64,000 nucleotides of DNA from Prochilodus magdalenae (lineage: Eukaryota > Chordata > Actinopteri > Characiformes > Prochilodontidae): contig JAMWET010005075.1 in NCBI GenBank assembly GCA_024036415.1, forward strand, positions 471,501 through 535,500, read 5' to 3'. The first letter of the stretch is position 1. Each line of letters begins with the position of its first letter. This document shows positions 1-13,200 of the stretch, piece by piece. The position numbers and the translations under genes are program-made. The notes under the pieces were generated by a model that saw only the letters and a list, made by a program, of their open reading frames with translations, ran no database searches and was not told where the DNA came from.

Positions 1-1742
1 ATGAACGATCTGAATTGGAGTCTGATTTAACTACAGAATATAGCGTCTGGCAGCAAGCACATATTTGTGCTTAAATTAGTAGTATTGGTAGACCTGAAAC
101 CGTTTAATTATTATATTAAATAATTATTTCTCTTTTATCGGCAGGCATATTAAGTGACTGCACTTATCTTTAAATAAAAAAGAATCTTAGCTGTAGACGA
201 ATAAATAGAAATATCTGTAATTTAGGTTGTAAAATAATGGAATTATAATGAAACAAACGTCTTCAGTCCGTTTTTCCTTCACCGCAAACAGCCGTTATGC
301 CAAAAACGAAAGTCAGCTCACTCGTTTGAAGCAGTGTTTGATGTCTGACTAAATGACGAGCAGAATTAGGTTTCATTTGTTCAGATTCTCTTCTTTAAAA
401 GCTTCTCCAGACTTTTTCTGAGACATTGTTCCACCGGTGTTTCTCGGCTTCACAGCTTTAGCTTCCTTCAACGCCACAAAAAGTCACTGTTGTCAGTCGC
501 CTTGAAGGTTCTCAGTTGACTTAAAGACTCTTCGACTGACGATTTGACTTTAGAGGGCAGCCCTAATGTTATATGCTTAAAATCCTTACCAGAGTTAAAA
601 ATCACACTATGATCAGGCCAAAAAACACGACATCCTGCTCTTTAAATACATTTAACATCAGCTGTTATATCTCCTGCTCAGCATTTGTTTGAACGTAAAA
701 TTTCAGAATGTGATCATCAACAACCCCATTAGAGACCACTCAGCTGATTTGCATAACATTCATCCAGAAGAAGCAAGTGAATAGATCAGGATCAGGATAT
801 GCATCAGTGGTTTGATTTTAGTTATGCATGTATATGCATATGTCAGGACATCTTCAAGACCGCCAAAGGGCAGGTGTTATTTGTCTGGTGGATCATTCTC
901 AGAGCTGCAGTGGCACTGATAAGGTGATGGCTTGTTAGAATAGAATAGAACAGTCCACCAAACAAAAAAGTGTCCTGTGGCTACTGATAAAAGACTAGGG
1001 GTTGACCAACACAAACTGTGCTACAACAGATGCACTGTTGTTTTTGATTTTATAACAGTGAGAGGATACTAACAAATAGTTCAGACAGCCAAAGACTGTA
1101 AAGAACCTAAACAGTAAATGGTCTGATAAAATGGAGAAACAGTGTAGATACACCATGTACCTGGTCAGTGTATATGCTAATGAGAAACTTGACCAGAGCC
1201 CGTCATGAGACACAGGTACCGTGATGATTGTCAGTATATTAATCACACAGGGAAGTGTTCAGGTTGCCTTGCTTTTATAATCGAATTTGAGGAAGCTTGT
1301 TTAAGGGAAGTGGTAGGCATCATTAGGCCAGCTCAGTGAGCAACTGGATGGGGGGAGGAGAACTCATTTAGTCCCCTACACACTACAACCCCCACTGTAT
1401 GTCCCTTAGGAGAGGAACATGCCTAAACACAGCAGGGCTGCTTCTCATTTTTTAGAGAGCTATCCCGTTCCCTCTGCTTGTAAATACAGCATTTTGGGGA
1501 AGAAGTGGGGCAAAAGGAAGGGAAATTAACATAGTGTTGGATTTCTCTCCTGTCTTTGACCTAGTTTAGCTCTGTGATGTGTAAGCTACACAAACTGTTT
1601 AGTCTGACTTCTTTTGTTCTTGTACATGAAAATCAATATGGTTTATAAAAAAATGTTTATGTTCAGGAATGCAATGTCTGAGCCATTTGTTTCATCATTG
1701 TTTTATTATTGTGTGTGTTTAAATATTTTTGTCATTCAACAG
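1..1742 (+). other. fnbp1l intron (3' part)
   Basis: No exon or recognisable repeat is visible. The upstream F-BAR exon expected to precede the 1743 exon was looked for and not found here. Confidence 0.6.
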
Positions 1743-1793
1743 GAGCCTGGTGAAGAAGTATTGCCCTAAGCGGTCCAAAGACGATGAGCCCCG
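1743..1793 (+). CDS. fnbp1l: fnbp1l exon, F-BAR helix
   Basis: This 51-nt exon follows ttcaacag and ends before gtgagt. Its first base completes a codon from the previous exon, then it reads [16 protein letters not shown], the usual start of the second F-BAR segment. It ends two bases into an Arg codon. It is the first fnbp1l exon visible in the window. Confidence 0.9.
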
Positions 1794-4700
1794 GTGAGTC
1801 TTACTGGCAGTATTTTCAACAGGAAAAGACATCTTTTTTTTGTTGTTGTTGTTGTGACATGACATCGTTATTTGCTCTTTAACAGGCCACACTGGCATTT
1901 TGAAATCTTGAACAAATAATCACTTGCCAATTTAAATTAAATTGAGTCAAATTAAGTAAGTGAGAAGACTGGCTGTTTAGCACAATGAGTCCCACAGAAA
2001 TATGCTTCACCATTTTGGAAAATATTCATGTAAAACCAGACTGAGTGCTTTTATCGGTCTTGCATTGTTTATGTAATAAAATTGCAACATAAGTTGTTAA
2101 AACTCATCAAATACCTTGGATGATTCCAGTCGTGCACCTCTACTATTGGGGTAGACTGTGTGTAGTGTTTTTGTGTTCGAGCGAGGCAGGTAGTCATAAT
2201 AATTAAAGCCTTCTGCCTGCCAAACGAGGAGGATATTGAGGTTGTACCTACTGTTAAAATGTTGTTATAATGCTACTGATGCAGACAATGGGGAGTATAG
2301 GCTGGGCGTCAGTTCAGGAGCCTCCCTCCTGCTGTAATGAATTCTGTTAGATCATCATTTGACATGAAGGACTCCTGTCCCTTGCACATTCCATCTTGAG
2401 CTGTTAGGAGTGAGGGGATATACCGAATGGAGTCGGACAGTGGAGTGGAGATCATTTGCTTTTGATGAAACACTGCAATTTCAGCCATAAGGGTGGGCGT
2501 CTGCCAAGAGACGGTCAGGATGTTCTATGCGTGCGCGTGTGTAGTTTTTAATAAAGTGAGCGGGTCAAGCTTGTCTGCTTGGCAATCAGTCAACATCAAC
2601 AGTCTCCAGTCCTCCAGAGTGCATATTACAACAAAATAAGCAATGCACAGTGCCTAGTGGTGCCAGTGCTACCCGTATTAGGTAGGGCCTAAGGGGCTTA
2701 CCATTTGATCATTTAAGATACTGTTGATCAATTGGGATTGTTTTTACAACTTGAGTTTCTTGTTTTAAAGAGATAAAATGAAAAAGTTCATGTGTACTCT
2801 AAAAACAAAAGGAATCTCCTGCTGTCTTTACCTAAATGATATACTTTTGCCCATTTTGAGATTACTGTATGTCATACTGTGTACTTGTGAAAACTTCTTG
2901 TCTGATTGGCTTCATCTGGATGAAAGAGAGAATGGTATACAATTTGTGTCTTGGCTGAACCACTGCTTTAAGTCTGTGCTGATTAAAACTGCTGTTTTTG
3001 AGTGTAATGTTTATTATCATGTGTTAAGATCAATGTGCAGAGTGACTGAGCGAATGTGTTTTTGTTTTGCAGGTTCACGTCATGCCTGTCGTTCTACTCC
3101 ATACTAAACGAGCTGAATGACTATGCGGGTCAGAGAGAGGTGGTTGCCGAGGAGATGGGCCATAGGGTGTATGGAGAACTGATGAGATATTCACAGGACC
3201 TGAAGGCAGAGAGAAAACATGTGAGCATCTCTATCATACAATGCACCTTTTTGCTGGGACTTGGCCAGCATGAAACGTTTGTAGTGCAAAGTTTTCTGAA
3301 TTCTAGAAGTTCTGATGACCAGTAGTATTAAATTATATTATGTACGGTCTAAAATGAACCCTACTATAGTTTTGCATACTCGTAACTGACTGTTGCGATT
3401 GACAGTTTGCAAATTCCATATTTATTGTTTTAAACCCAAACAGCAAAAACTCTGAATGTTTTGTAGCATGTAGGCAGAGCGTCATAAAATTCTAGAAGCC
3501 TGAAAACCTGGTTCTGTCCAGGAGCTACAATAATAGGTGGAAACTATCAGATTGGTATTCTTTCTAACGACTGGCGTATGAGCATGAACCGTCCTTGGAG
3601 CTGAACGGTTTTTCTCACATTACATATATTAAATAATTACAAGCCTATTTAGCCTACAGCAGCCCCACCTGATCATTGTAAAGTTGTTATAGGGACTGTT
3701 TCAACCTGGTCTGCTTATTAAAGGAGGCACAATGTGTGGAAGCCCAAACACAGAGGCTGCATCCAAAAATCCAGTTTAAGGCAAAATAACAAAAACAGCC
3801 TGTTGAATTGGTGTTTGTTATGCTTGTTTTGGTCCATGATTTATAACTGGAGTTTATAAATAGAGCAAATATGTGCCCTTAATTCTGCTGCTTCATCACT
3901 GATATGTTAAACCAGTATGTTGTTCAGGTTCTGCTCTTTAGCCTGGGTTTACAATTGTGATGTCTGCTGTGTTCCACAGCACCTCCAGGAGGGAAGGAAA
4001 GCGCAGCAGTATTTGGAGCAGTGCTGGAAACAAATGGACAATGTGAGTGTTTGTTAGACGGTGTGCATGCGTCTCTGTCTCAGTATCTGCTATAGTGACT
4101 GAGCATGTGTGTGGGTGACCGACCCGCAAACCTTTCTCCAGCTGTGACCTGCTCTCCCTCGCTCTCATCCAGATATTCAAATTCACAGCTGTGTATGCGT
4201 GCGTGTGTGTGAGAGGGCAAGTGAATGAGTAGAGAACAGGACAAGAAAGAAGGAGGGGTACAGCAGAAGACTGTTGGCATTAGTTTGTGTACACCTAGCC
4301 CCCACCCACCTTTCCAAAACCCACACAGGCGCACACTTCCTTACCACATCACACACAAATGGGGCACTCTTACACTGTACAGAGCAGGGCAGTCAGTGTG
4401 TGTTGTAGACGGTGAAGCTGGATTGTTTTTGCAGCTTTATTGGTTGGTGCAAGTGCTAGCCAGCAACAGCTGAATCTCGCATCGAGAGTGGCCATGATGT
4501 AATGCCTTAGGTATTTCTCTTTGTGCACTGTCACAAAATTAAACACAGATGTTCTGACAAACTCCTAAGAACAAATTACCACTTTCTCTCTTTCACCCGA
4601 CTGATTTGTTTGCTACTATATTGGATTCTAACTGGTTTGTTCTAGTGATGCCAGCTGTTTGATGGGGCCAGTGGTGCTACAGACTTTGTGAACCCTTTAG

Positions 4701-7204
4701 AATAAAAAAAAAAAACAGATATGTGAATTTAAAAATAAATTATAGATAGAACCAGTAAAGCAAGTGAACAGCTTATCTTGCACTTATTGAAGGCAATATT
4801 ACGTGACTATGATAGACAAATTTTGTAACCTTAAATCAGGGGTTAGTCAGTCATGAAAATCAGTTTAGGGTTTAGTGCCACGTTTTAAATGTGAATCAAC
4901 CTTAAATAATCAAGTCTTCATCAGTTTTCCAGTAATTGTCTAAAGACCAATAAAAAATGTTGATGCTGATCAGGCTGGACTCCAGGGAGATGGAGAAAAT
5001 TTAAAAACACTGTTACCTTCCTCAAGAGTTGTAGTCCAACAAAAATTCCTAAAGCAAGACGTGTAATATTCCAGAGTACTACAAGGAACCCCAGGGTAGT
5101 ATGTAAACCAGATCGGACCTGTCCTGGGTAATCTCAGTTCCCCATTAGACATAGGAAAACATAAGAATAAGAATGGAATGTATGGGAGGATATTAAACAG
5201 CAAGACGCTCTTAAAGAAGAACATTGGTGTACCATTTAATGTTGCTAAAGACCGCCTGGATGAGACAGTAGACTACTGGAACACTGGTATTTAGACATAT
5301 GAGTTACAGAAACTTTTGGGCGTAAATGAGAAATTTTACATTCCGTAGCAAACTCGCCCCAGCTACAAAACCCAATCACTGCAGAAACGCTGTTTGAGGT
5401 TTTGTTGCTGTGAAATCAGGGCAGCTTACTTGACTAATCAACAGTCAACATTTGACTGTCATTTATGCTCACAGGGGTCACTTTACTAACTTAAAGCACA
5501 AGTTTACACACTTTCTCGCCCACAGGAGTTTAATGTTCAATAAGGGAACTAAAAAGTAGATGTGTGTGTGCAGGTTTGGGTTTTTTTTTTCCCCATTGGA
5601 ATCATTATTGTTACATGCTGTATATGTCAAAATTTAGAGAATTGTCATAGGCCTACAAACTTTGTAGCACCATTGTTTGTGTATATTATGCGTCAACAGA
5701 AATGTGACTACAGATTAGCAGTAAATGAATAACTGTTGCATGTGGGACCAGGTCATGTTTATATCAAACTGAGTTTCTGTGCATTTCTGTGGATATGGCA
5801 GAGCAAGAAAAAGTTTGAACGAGAATGCAGAGAAGCAGAGAAGTCCCAGATAATGTTTGAGAGGTTAGACAACGACATCAATGCTACAAAGTCAGAGGTT
5901 GAAAAGGTAGGCAAAAGTTGATCACTTATTGGTGAAATTTACTGTATGTAATATTATACATATATAGTTGCTTTTAAACTTTTCGCTTACTGCGTTTTCA
6001 TCAGTGGTCCTGTTCCCTGTGTTTTCAGGCCAAGTCCCAGCTGTATTTGAGAACTCACATGGCAGATGAGAGTAAGAACGAGTATGCTGCTCAGCTGCAG
6101 AACTTCAACGCTGAACAGTGGAAGCACTTCAATGCGGCCATCCCACAGATATTTAAGGTGAATGTTCACTCCCTGTCAATATTGTATTGTGTTGTGGGTT
6201 TTTTTTGGATTGTAATGCAAGACTACATGCGCACACACACTTTTACTATGACTGTCCTTAACACCAAGTCAACGTTGCCAAACACTGCAGTGGTGTTGTA
6301 TCAGACTGTCATGGTGGAGGCGATCAATGAAGCTGTGTGGAGGCACCGTTGTCAGTGTTAAGAGGTTTGTTGCCAGGCTACACACCTCCAGAAGTGTCAC
6401 TCCACCGTATCTGCATGATATCGATTATTACAGGACACCTCTTTAGGAACCTCTACTCAACGCTGTAATATCTGGCATGTTGCATTAGCATTCATTTTGA
6501 CCCACACGTGCATTTCTTCTGTATGTGTAGCAATAAATATTGGCCATATCGGTCAAAATTGATCATTCCTTGTAACTGACACTTCCATTTGGAAGTTGGC
6601 TCAGTTATATTTTGATAATGTGTGTAATTTTAAAGGTGTGCTCAGTAGTGTTTTTACACTACTGCAGAAAATGCCACTTTTGTATGTGTACATAATAAAA
6701 ATCTGTGGCTTCGCTCATTTTACAGAATCTACAGGACATGGATGAGCGTCGAACAGTGAAACTAGGGGAGACATACCGGAGCTTTGCTGAAGTGGAGAGG
6801 AAAGTCATCCCCATAATTTCCAAGTGCCTAGAGGGCATGGTGACTGCTGCCAAAAACGTGGATGAGCGCAGGGTGAGTAACAATGCAGAAATCGCAAATT
6901 ATATCATAATAAATAAAAGTATTCGTCTTGATATTGTGGGCTGGCGTTCATAGAAAGCATGTATTATCTAATCTGATAGGCAGAGCTTTTATCAGAAGTG
7001 ACACAGTAAAGCACTTAATGCTTTATTTGTATAGCATATCACTTTATGTCATTACACTGTGAAGCTATTAAGAAATGTGTTCCCAGGTTATGGGCCTCAG
7101 GCAGTCTAGGCTGGTTTTTGGGGAGGAAGCTCAACATTGTGTCCAGGACTTACATAGTTTCCCATGATGCTTCTAAAGTGGTCCAGTAATGACCTCTTTA
7201 TACT

Positions 7205-7289
<85 letters not shown>

Positions 7290-10200
7290 GTGAGGACGGT
7301 TCTGAAATTTTCATCTTAGGTACATGTCCACTAAGAGAGACATAATCTAAAAAAAAAAAAAAAAATCCAGAAATCACAATGTATTATTTTTTTTTATAAT
7401 TTATTTGTGTGTTACTGCTGCAAATAAGTATTTGAACACCTGTGAAAATCAATGTTAATATTTGGTACAGTAGCCTTTGTTTGCAATTACAGAGGTCAAA
7501 CGTTTCACCAGGTTTACACACACTGCAACAGGGATTTTGGCCCGTTCCTCCACACAGATCTTCTGCAGATCAGCCAGGTTTCTGGGCTGTCGCTGAGAAA
7601 CACAGAGTTTAAGCTCCCTCCAAAGATTTTCTATAGGGTTTAGGTCTGGAGACTGGCTAGGCCACTTCAGAACCTTGGTATGCTTCTTACGGAGCCACTC
7701 CTTGGTTATCCTGGCTGTGTGCTTTGGGTCATTGTCATGTTTGAAGACTGAGCCACGACCCTTCTTCAATGCTCTAACTGAGGGAAGGCGGTTGATCCCC
7801 AAAAGCTTGCAGTACATGGCCCCTTGGAAACAGTGGTGCCAGCACTCTTCAGGTCATTGACCAGCTCCTCCCGTGTAGTTCTGGGCTGACTCCTCACCTT
7901 TCTTAGGATCATTGATACGCCACGAGGTGAGATCTTGCGTGGAGCCCCAGTCCGAGGGAGATTGACAGTCATGTTTAGCTTCTTCCATTTTCTAATAATT
8001 GCTCCAACAGTTGATCTTTTTTCACCAAGCTGCTTGGCAATTGCCCCGTAGCCCTTTCCAGCCTTGTGAAGGTCTTTTGGTCTTAGCCGTGTTAGTAGTT
8101 GGAGTGTTACTGATTGTGTGGGGTGGACAGGTGTCTTTATGCAGCTAAGGACCTTTTATTTATTTATTTTTTTTAAATTTATTTTTAATTAAATATTGGC
8201 TCAGCCTTTCTCATGTCCCTCCACCTACAGTCTGGCCATGACCACAGAGTAACTGTTCAGTTATATGGATACTTATGTTGGTGTTTGTTGTTTTCATTTT
8301 CGTGTTTACAAGTGTAGGTCATGTTCTTCTGAGGGTTTCCCATTATCTTGGGCTGGGCCTGTGTAGAGGACCCTAGGAGCAAGCTGTGTGGATCTGATCC
8401 AGGCTCTTCCAGAGTATAGACCGCACCCTCTGTGAACGTGCACATGTTTCCGAGTGGCTGACCATCTGGAGTCTGTTCATACCATTTGGCAATGCCTATG
8501 ATTCATAACACAAAACATAAGTAATATGATTTGTAACTATCCTCAGCTTACGGAAACGTTGATATTTTTTGTGAGTATAGGATTTGAAGAACAGGCTGAT
8601 CACTGTGCAGAATGTTGCAGTATCGCTGACCACTTCTCAGTGGCGTTCATGGTGTCCAACTTGCTGCATAAGTGTCATTCTTATTCATTAACAGTTGTGT
8701 GATTTAATGTTTAGAGTATGTTATTTTAACTTGATGTCATTCTACCACAGGATTCATCAATCGTCGTAGAGTCGTTTAAGTCAGGGTTCGAGCCCCCAGG
8801 TGACTTTCCCTTTGAGGACTTCAGTCAGAACATCCAGCGCACAGGATCGGACGGCACTATTGGAACCCCTAAAAATGATGGAAGCAAACCTGACCCCAAG
8901 CACACTATCGGAAAAGCCAAGAACAAGCTGTGGCTTTTTGGGAAAAAACCCAAAGTAAGACTTGCACATGTGCACGCACACATACCTAAAAAAAAAAAAA
9001 AAAGTCACCCCACCCTCTTACCCACTCGTTAAGTCATAAGACATTTTATTGTAAGCACTCATATGTGCATTTTCAGCTGTTATAGAGGAGTATTTAAATT
9101 CCTAGGAGATATTTTTTTGCCAGGATCACCTCTCTAATGATTATAAAGGACTTTTTCATAACAGTTTACGTAAACCAAATCTTACAAGCCAGCACAAGAC
9201 TTTGACCTGCCAGGGCTATAAAAGGGTTTAACATGCGGTTAATCAGTAACTTGCTATTTCTGGCATTACACTTCATATTGGCATTCTACCAGGGCATTAC
9301 AGTTTGTGTTTTTCTTTCATTTAACTGGGCTGCATTTGTTTTGAAGTTCTTTCAGTTCATCTTCTAGAAGTTCATTGTGCAGTTATTTTTTCCTGTCATT
9401 GTTTTTGCAGCTTAGCTTTGTAGTGGCATTTCATGTCTTTATGCTTGTTTTTAGTGTAGTATTTATGACTGGTGTGCCATGGTGGTTGCCTTTTTGTTTG
9501 TTTGTTTATTTGTTGTTGGTTGTGTGTTTTGTTTTTGGTTAGTTTTTGACCTTTTTTGATGTCTTGTTGTCCCAGCTTCCCCCATCCATTCCTCCCCCGC
9601 CCCTCCCTAGTTTCTCTCATGCCCACTTTCAGTCTCCTAAGTTCCCCAATGAGCGGATAGCTCAGTGTCTGAATGAAATGAGAATGGTAAAGTCCAAGAT
9701 CCCATCTTTCCGGGGTCTGAAGAGAGGGGTAAGAGCGTGCTGAAGTGTGGATGTTTGCAGTGATTTTAGTGTTTGACTGATCTTATAGAAAGGCCAGTTT
9801 TGACCACAGTTATTCTTATGTTTGATAAATATTTTTAAATAAATCCTTTTTCAGTTTTAGGTCAGTAAATCACCAGTTAGCTTTTTAGAGTGCTGTTCTG
9901 GGATCAGTTCTTTTTTTGAATTTGGTTTTGGACAGGTGTTGATGCCAGACCAGCACTCATGACTGTGACAATTTTGTCAGTGATTGAAATCAAGGGTCAT
10001 GGGTGTTTGGTATTTGGGCAGGTATTTTAGTATTTACATATGGCTAGTGGTTTTGGTCATTCTCCTTAAAGGAATGGTTTGGCAAAAAAAATAAATAATA
10101 AATAAATAAAAATACAACACTGTTACAGTTTTCCCACCTATCCCAGATGTAGCTGATCAGCCAAGACCTGTTAGGTGTGCAGATTTTGTTTAACACTAGA

Positions 10201-13200
10201 ACGATGAGAAACATCTCTATATCCACTTAAAATGCACCCGTGTCTAAAATGCTGTGAACTATAAAATACTGTGAGTTAAAAAAATGAGCAAACGTTCTTG
10301 TATCTTGTTAACATATGTCTACCTGCTGCATTTGGCTACCCACTGAACATTTGTATTTTAGAAACTTGCTGTACACAAAACACCATTACCAAGTCTATGT
10401 GAACTTAATTATGGCCTGGATACTGTTTAAGCAGATCTGGCTTTGTATTATTTGCGATGTAATACTAAACTAAAGCAGCAAACTTGGACAGCAAACATGT
10501 CTTTTCTGATCAACTACATCTAAGCTAAGTGGATAAATGTGTAATAACTGTTTTGTTCTTACTGACTCACAACTAGATACTAGTTATCCAGCCACTAACA
10601 GCAGCCATCGACAAATTAGCAGTTATTAATTAGTTATAAACCATAGAACATCTTCATGATCCTCTGCTCAGCTCTGCCCTTACATTATCTTTCAAGGTCC
10701 CATTTTGAGGCCAGCTAAAGAAATAAGTGATGTGAGGCACCCCTTCATCGGACTGATGAGGTCAATAGTGGTCCTTGGTCAGTGGCGAGTGTGTGTTGAC
10801 TACCATTAGAACACTAACTGTCCCGTGCCCGTCCTTGCTGTGTTAACCCTATCTCACCCGGGGGAACCTTTAGGCACAGTCTAGGTTTCCAGTCTTCAGC
10901 CCAGGCCTGTTGTCAGCATGACAAAGTGCTGATGTCTAAAACCCTAACTCGAGCCAGAGTATTGATCAATTCTGATGAGCTACTTGTGTCACTGTGTGTT
11001 TTTTGTGTGTGTGTTTGTGAATGGCGTGGTCTAACCACAACTGCTCAGTGGTCAGTGAAGCTGGTGAGTATGAAGGTGGTGTAGTTTTGGAGTGCTGTAG
11101 AAGTAGCCATGCTTGTGGATTTAAGTAGAGTCTAGGTCCTAGAGTAAGTCCAGTTTTAGGACCCTTCTTCCTCCCAAAAACAGAGAATGAGAGAAAGCGC
11201 TACCATTCTTCCCTCCTCCAAAAATGTCCTTCTTAAAGTGCTTTTGGGTTACATTATGTAAAGAAGTAAGTGAAATGCTATTTGTCTTGTATGATCACAG
11301 TTTCCATTCATGCTACGCATCAGTGTTTTTGCCTGCCGTACACATTTTGTGTTTTAACAGTACATGCGCCCATTAACTCTGGGAAGGACACCTCTTTTGG
11401 GACTTGTTTTTGTTTCATAGCACTCACTGAGACTGTAGCTGTGTGACTGTGTCTGTGCACAAGTTTCAACTTGTTAGCCGCTAACCGCAAAGCTATGTCT
11501 TCCCAGGCCCCAAACCTGGAAGATCTTAGCCACCTCCCCCCGGAACAGAGACGCAAAAAACTACAGCAACGGATTGATGAGCTCAATAGGGAACTTCAGA
11601 AAGAAATGGACCAACGGTACAGCTTCGCATTACTGCCATTTAGACATACACAGAGATATATAATATAATATAGTGTGTGTGTGTGTGTGTGTGTGTATAG
11701 CAAAATGGTACTGAGATGAAGCTGACAAATTTAGTGGACTATGTTGAAGTTGCTAGATTGTGAGAGGATTCTCCATTGTACATCTTCATCTTTCAGAGAT
11801 GCACTGAACAAAATGAAGGACGTTTATGAGAAGAACCCTCAGATGGGTGACCCTGGGAGTCTCCAGCCCAAGATCTCAGAGACCATATGCAACATGGAGA
11901 AGCTGCGTTCTGAGATCCACAAAAATGAGGTAACCTCCCCAGTGAAGCGCCCCATTGTTATGGTCATATAAGGAAATGCAGCCCCCAAAGGCACATCTGG
12001 AGAAATAAGCTGTAGTGCACAACTGGCTAGCACTGTTTGTTAGAGACACCTTGTGGAGAAATGGAGACAGTGCACTTCCCATGTTTTATATACAGAGAGA
12101 GATTAAATAAGCCTGTGGCTTCTTTTGTTGTAGCTGTTGCACAGTTTCACCTCTACCCCAAATGTATGTAATCAGCAAAGGCATGTTTCATGTCTGAAGT
12201 TTGTTTCTTTAGTTTTGCACTAGAGCAGACATGTGCACTTTACCCTCCACGGGACAGCGTGATTGCAGGTTTTCATATCAAGAAAGCAGGAGATCTGATC
12301 AGCAGTTTGAAAACTGATTAAACATGTGGAGTCAGGTTTGTGCCAGTTTGTTGGGAGTGATTTAAGATTGGACACCCTTGCACTAGAGCTACAGCACCAG
12401 TATAAGCTTATAGGACACAATCAGCATAATGTCACAAAAATGTATTTGAAGATATTAGGAGAAACACACTTTTTAAAAACCGGATCATCATTTGGAGTTA
12501 TTTTTTTCATCTGACCCAAACGGGAACCACCTACAGTGTCTAGTTTAGGTTAAACAAATTTGTTCTCTCCTGAGTGTAAATATATGCCAAAATACGATTG
12601 TTTTGTCATCTTATGATGAGCTGCTATAAAGTAATCAACATAGCTTTCGAGACATTCTGGTCCACCTATTTAGCAGCTTCATAAAAAAAAAAAAAGTCAC
12701 TACATTGTTGTTGGCTTTTGCTGCTTCCCAAACACAGATCCCTCTTTAGGATTAATGCTAGAGGTAAAGAGGTATTAAATGCATCACGGCAAACACTGTA
12801 GCCACCCTGAAGCTTGGATTTTGTCTGCACTTCTTTTATTTTTGTAGAGGATGGTGTGAAATCAACTCAAACAATCTGTTCAATATCAGGTTGATTTTAA
12901 TATATTCCTTTAATGAAGAAGAAAACCTTTGTTGGAAAATGATTTTTCTTTAATCTTTCTTTCTCTCTCTTTCAGACATGGCTGGCAGAAGTTGAGGGGG
13001 GTAAGCCGAGTTCTCGAAGTGAGAGACAGCCTAGCACAGATGTAAATCATCACGCTCCTCATGGCAGGGAGAGGTGAGCATTTAAATTTGTAGCTACCAT
13101 AAACAGAACAGTGTCTGCTAAAATAATCTGATCCCCTCTCATTGGGTCACGGTGCATAGTCCTACCCAGTCTTTTACTGAAATCAAGATGCTGCATCATT

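Noticed and set aside
995..1246. 83-codon minus-strand open frame
   Set aside because: No motif, no homology and within an fnbp1l intron; the length is expected by chance.
4080..4473. Overlapping 80-odd-codon open frames on both strands
   Set aside because: Low-complexity CA/GT-rich intronic sequence; no exon signals consistent with fnbp1l.
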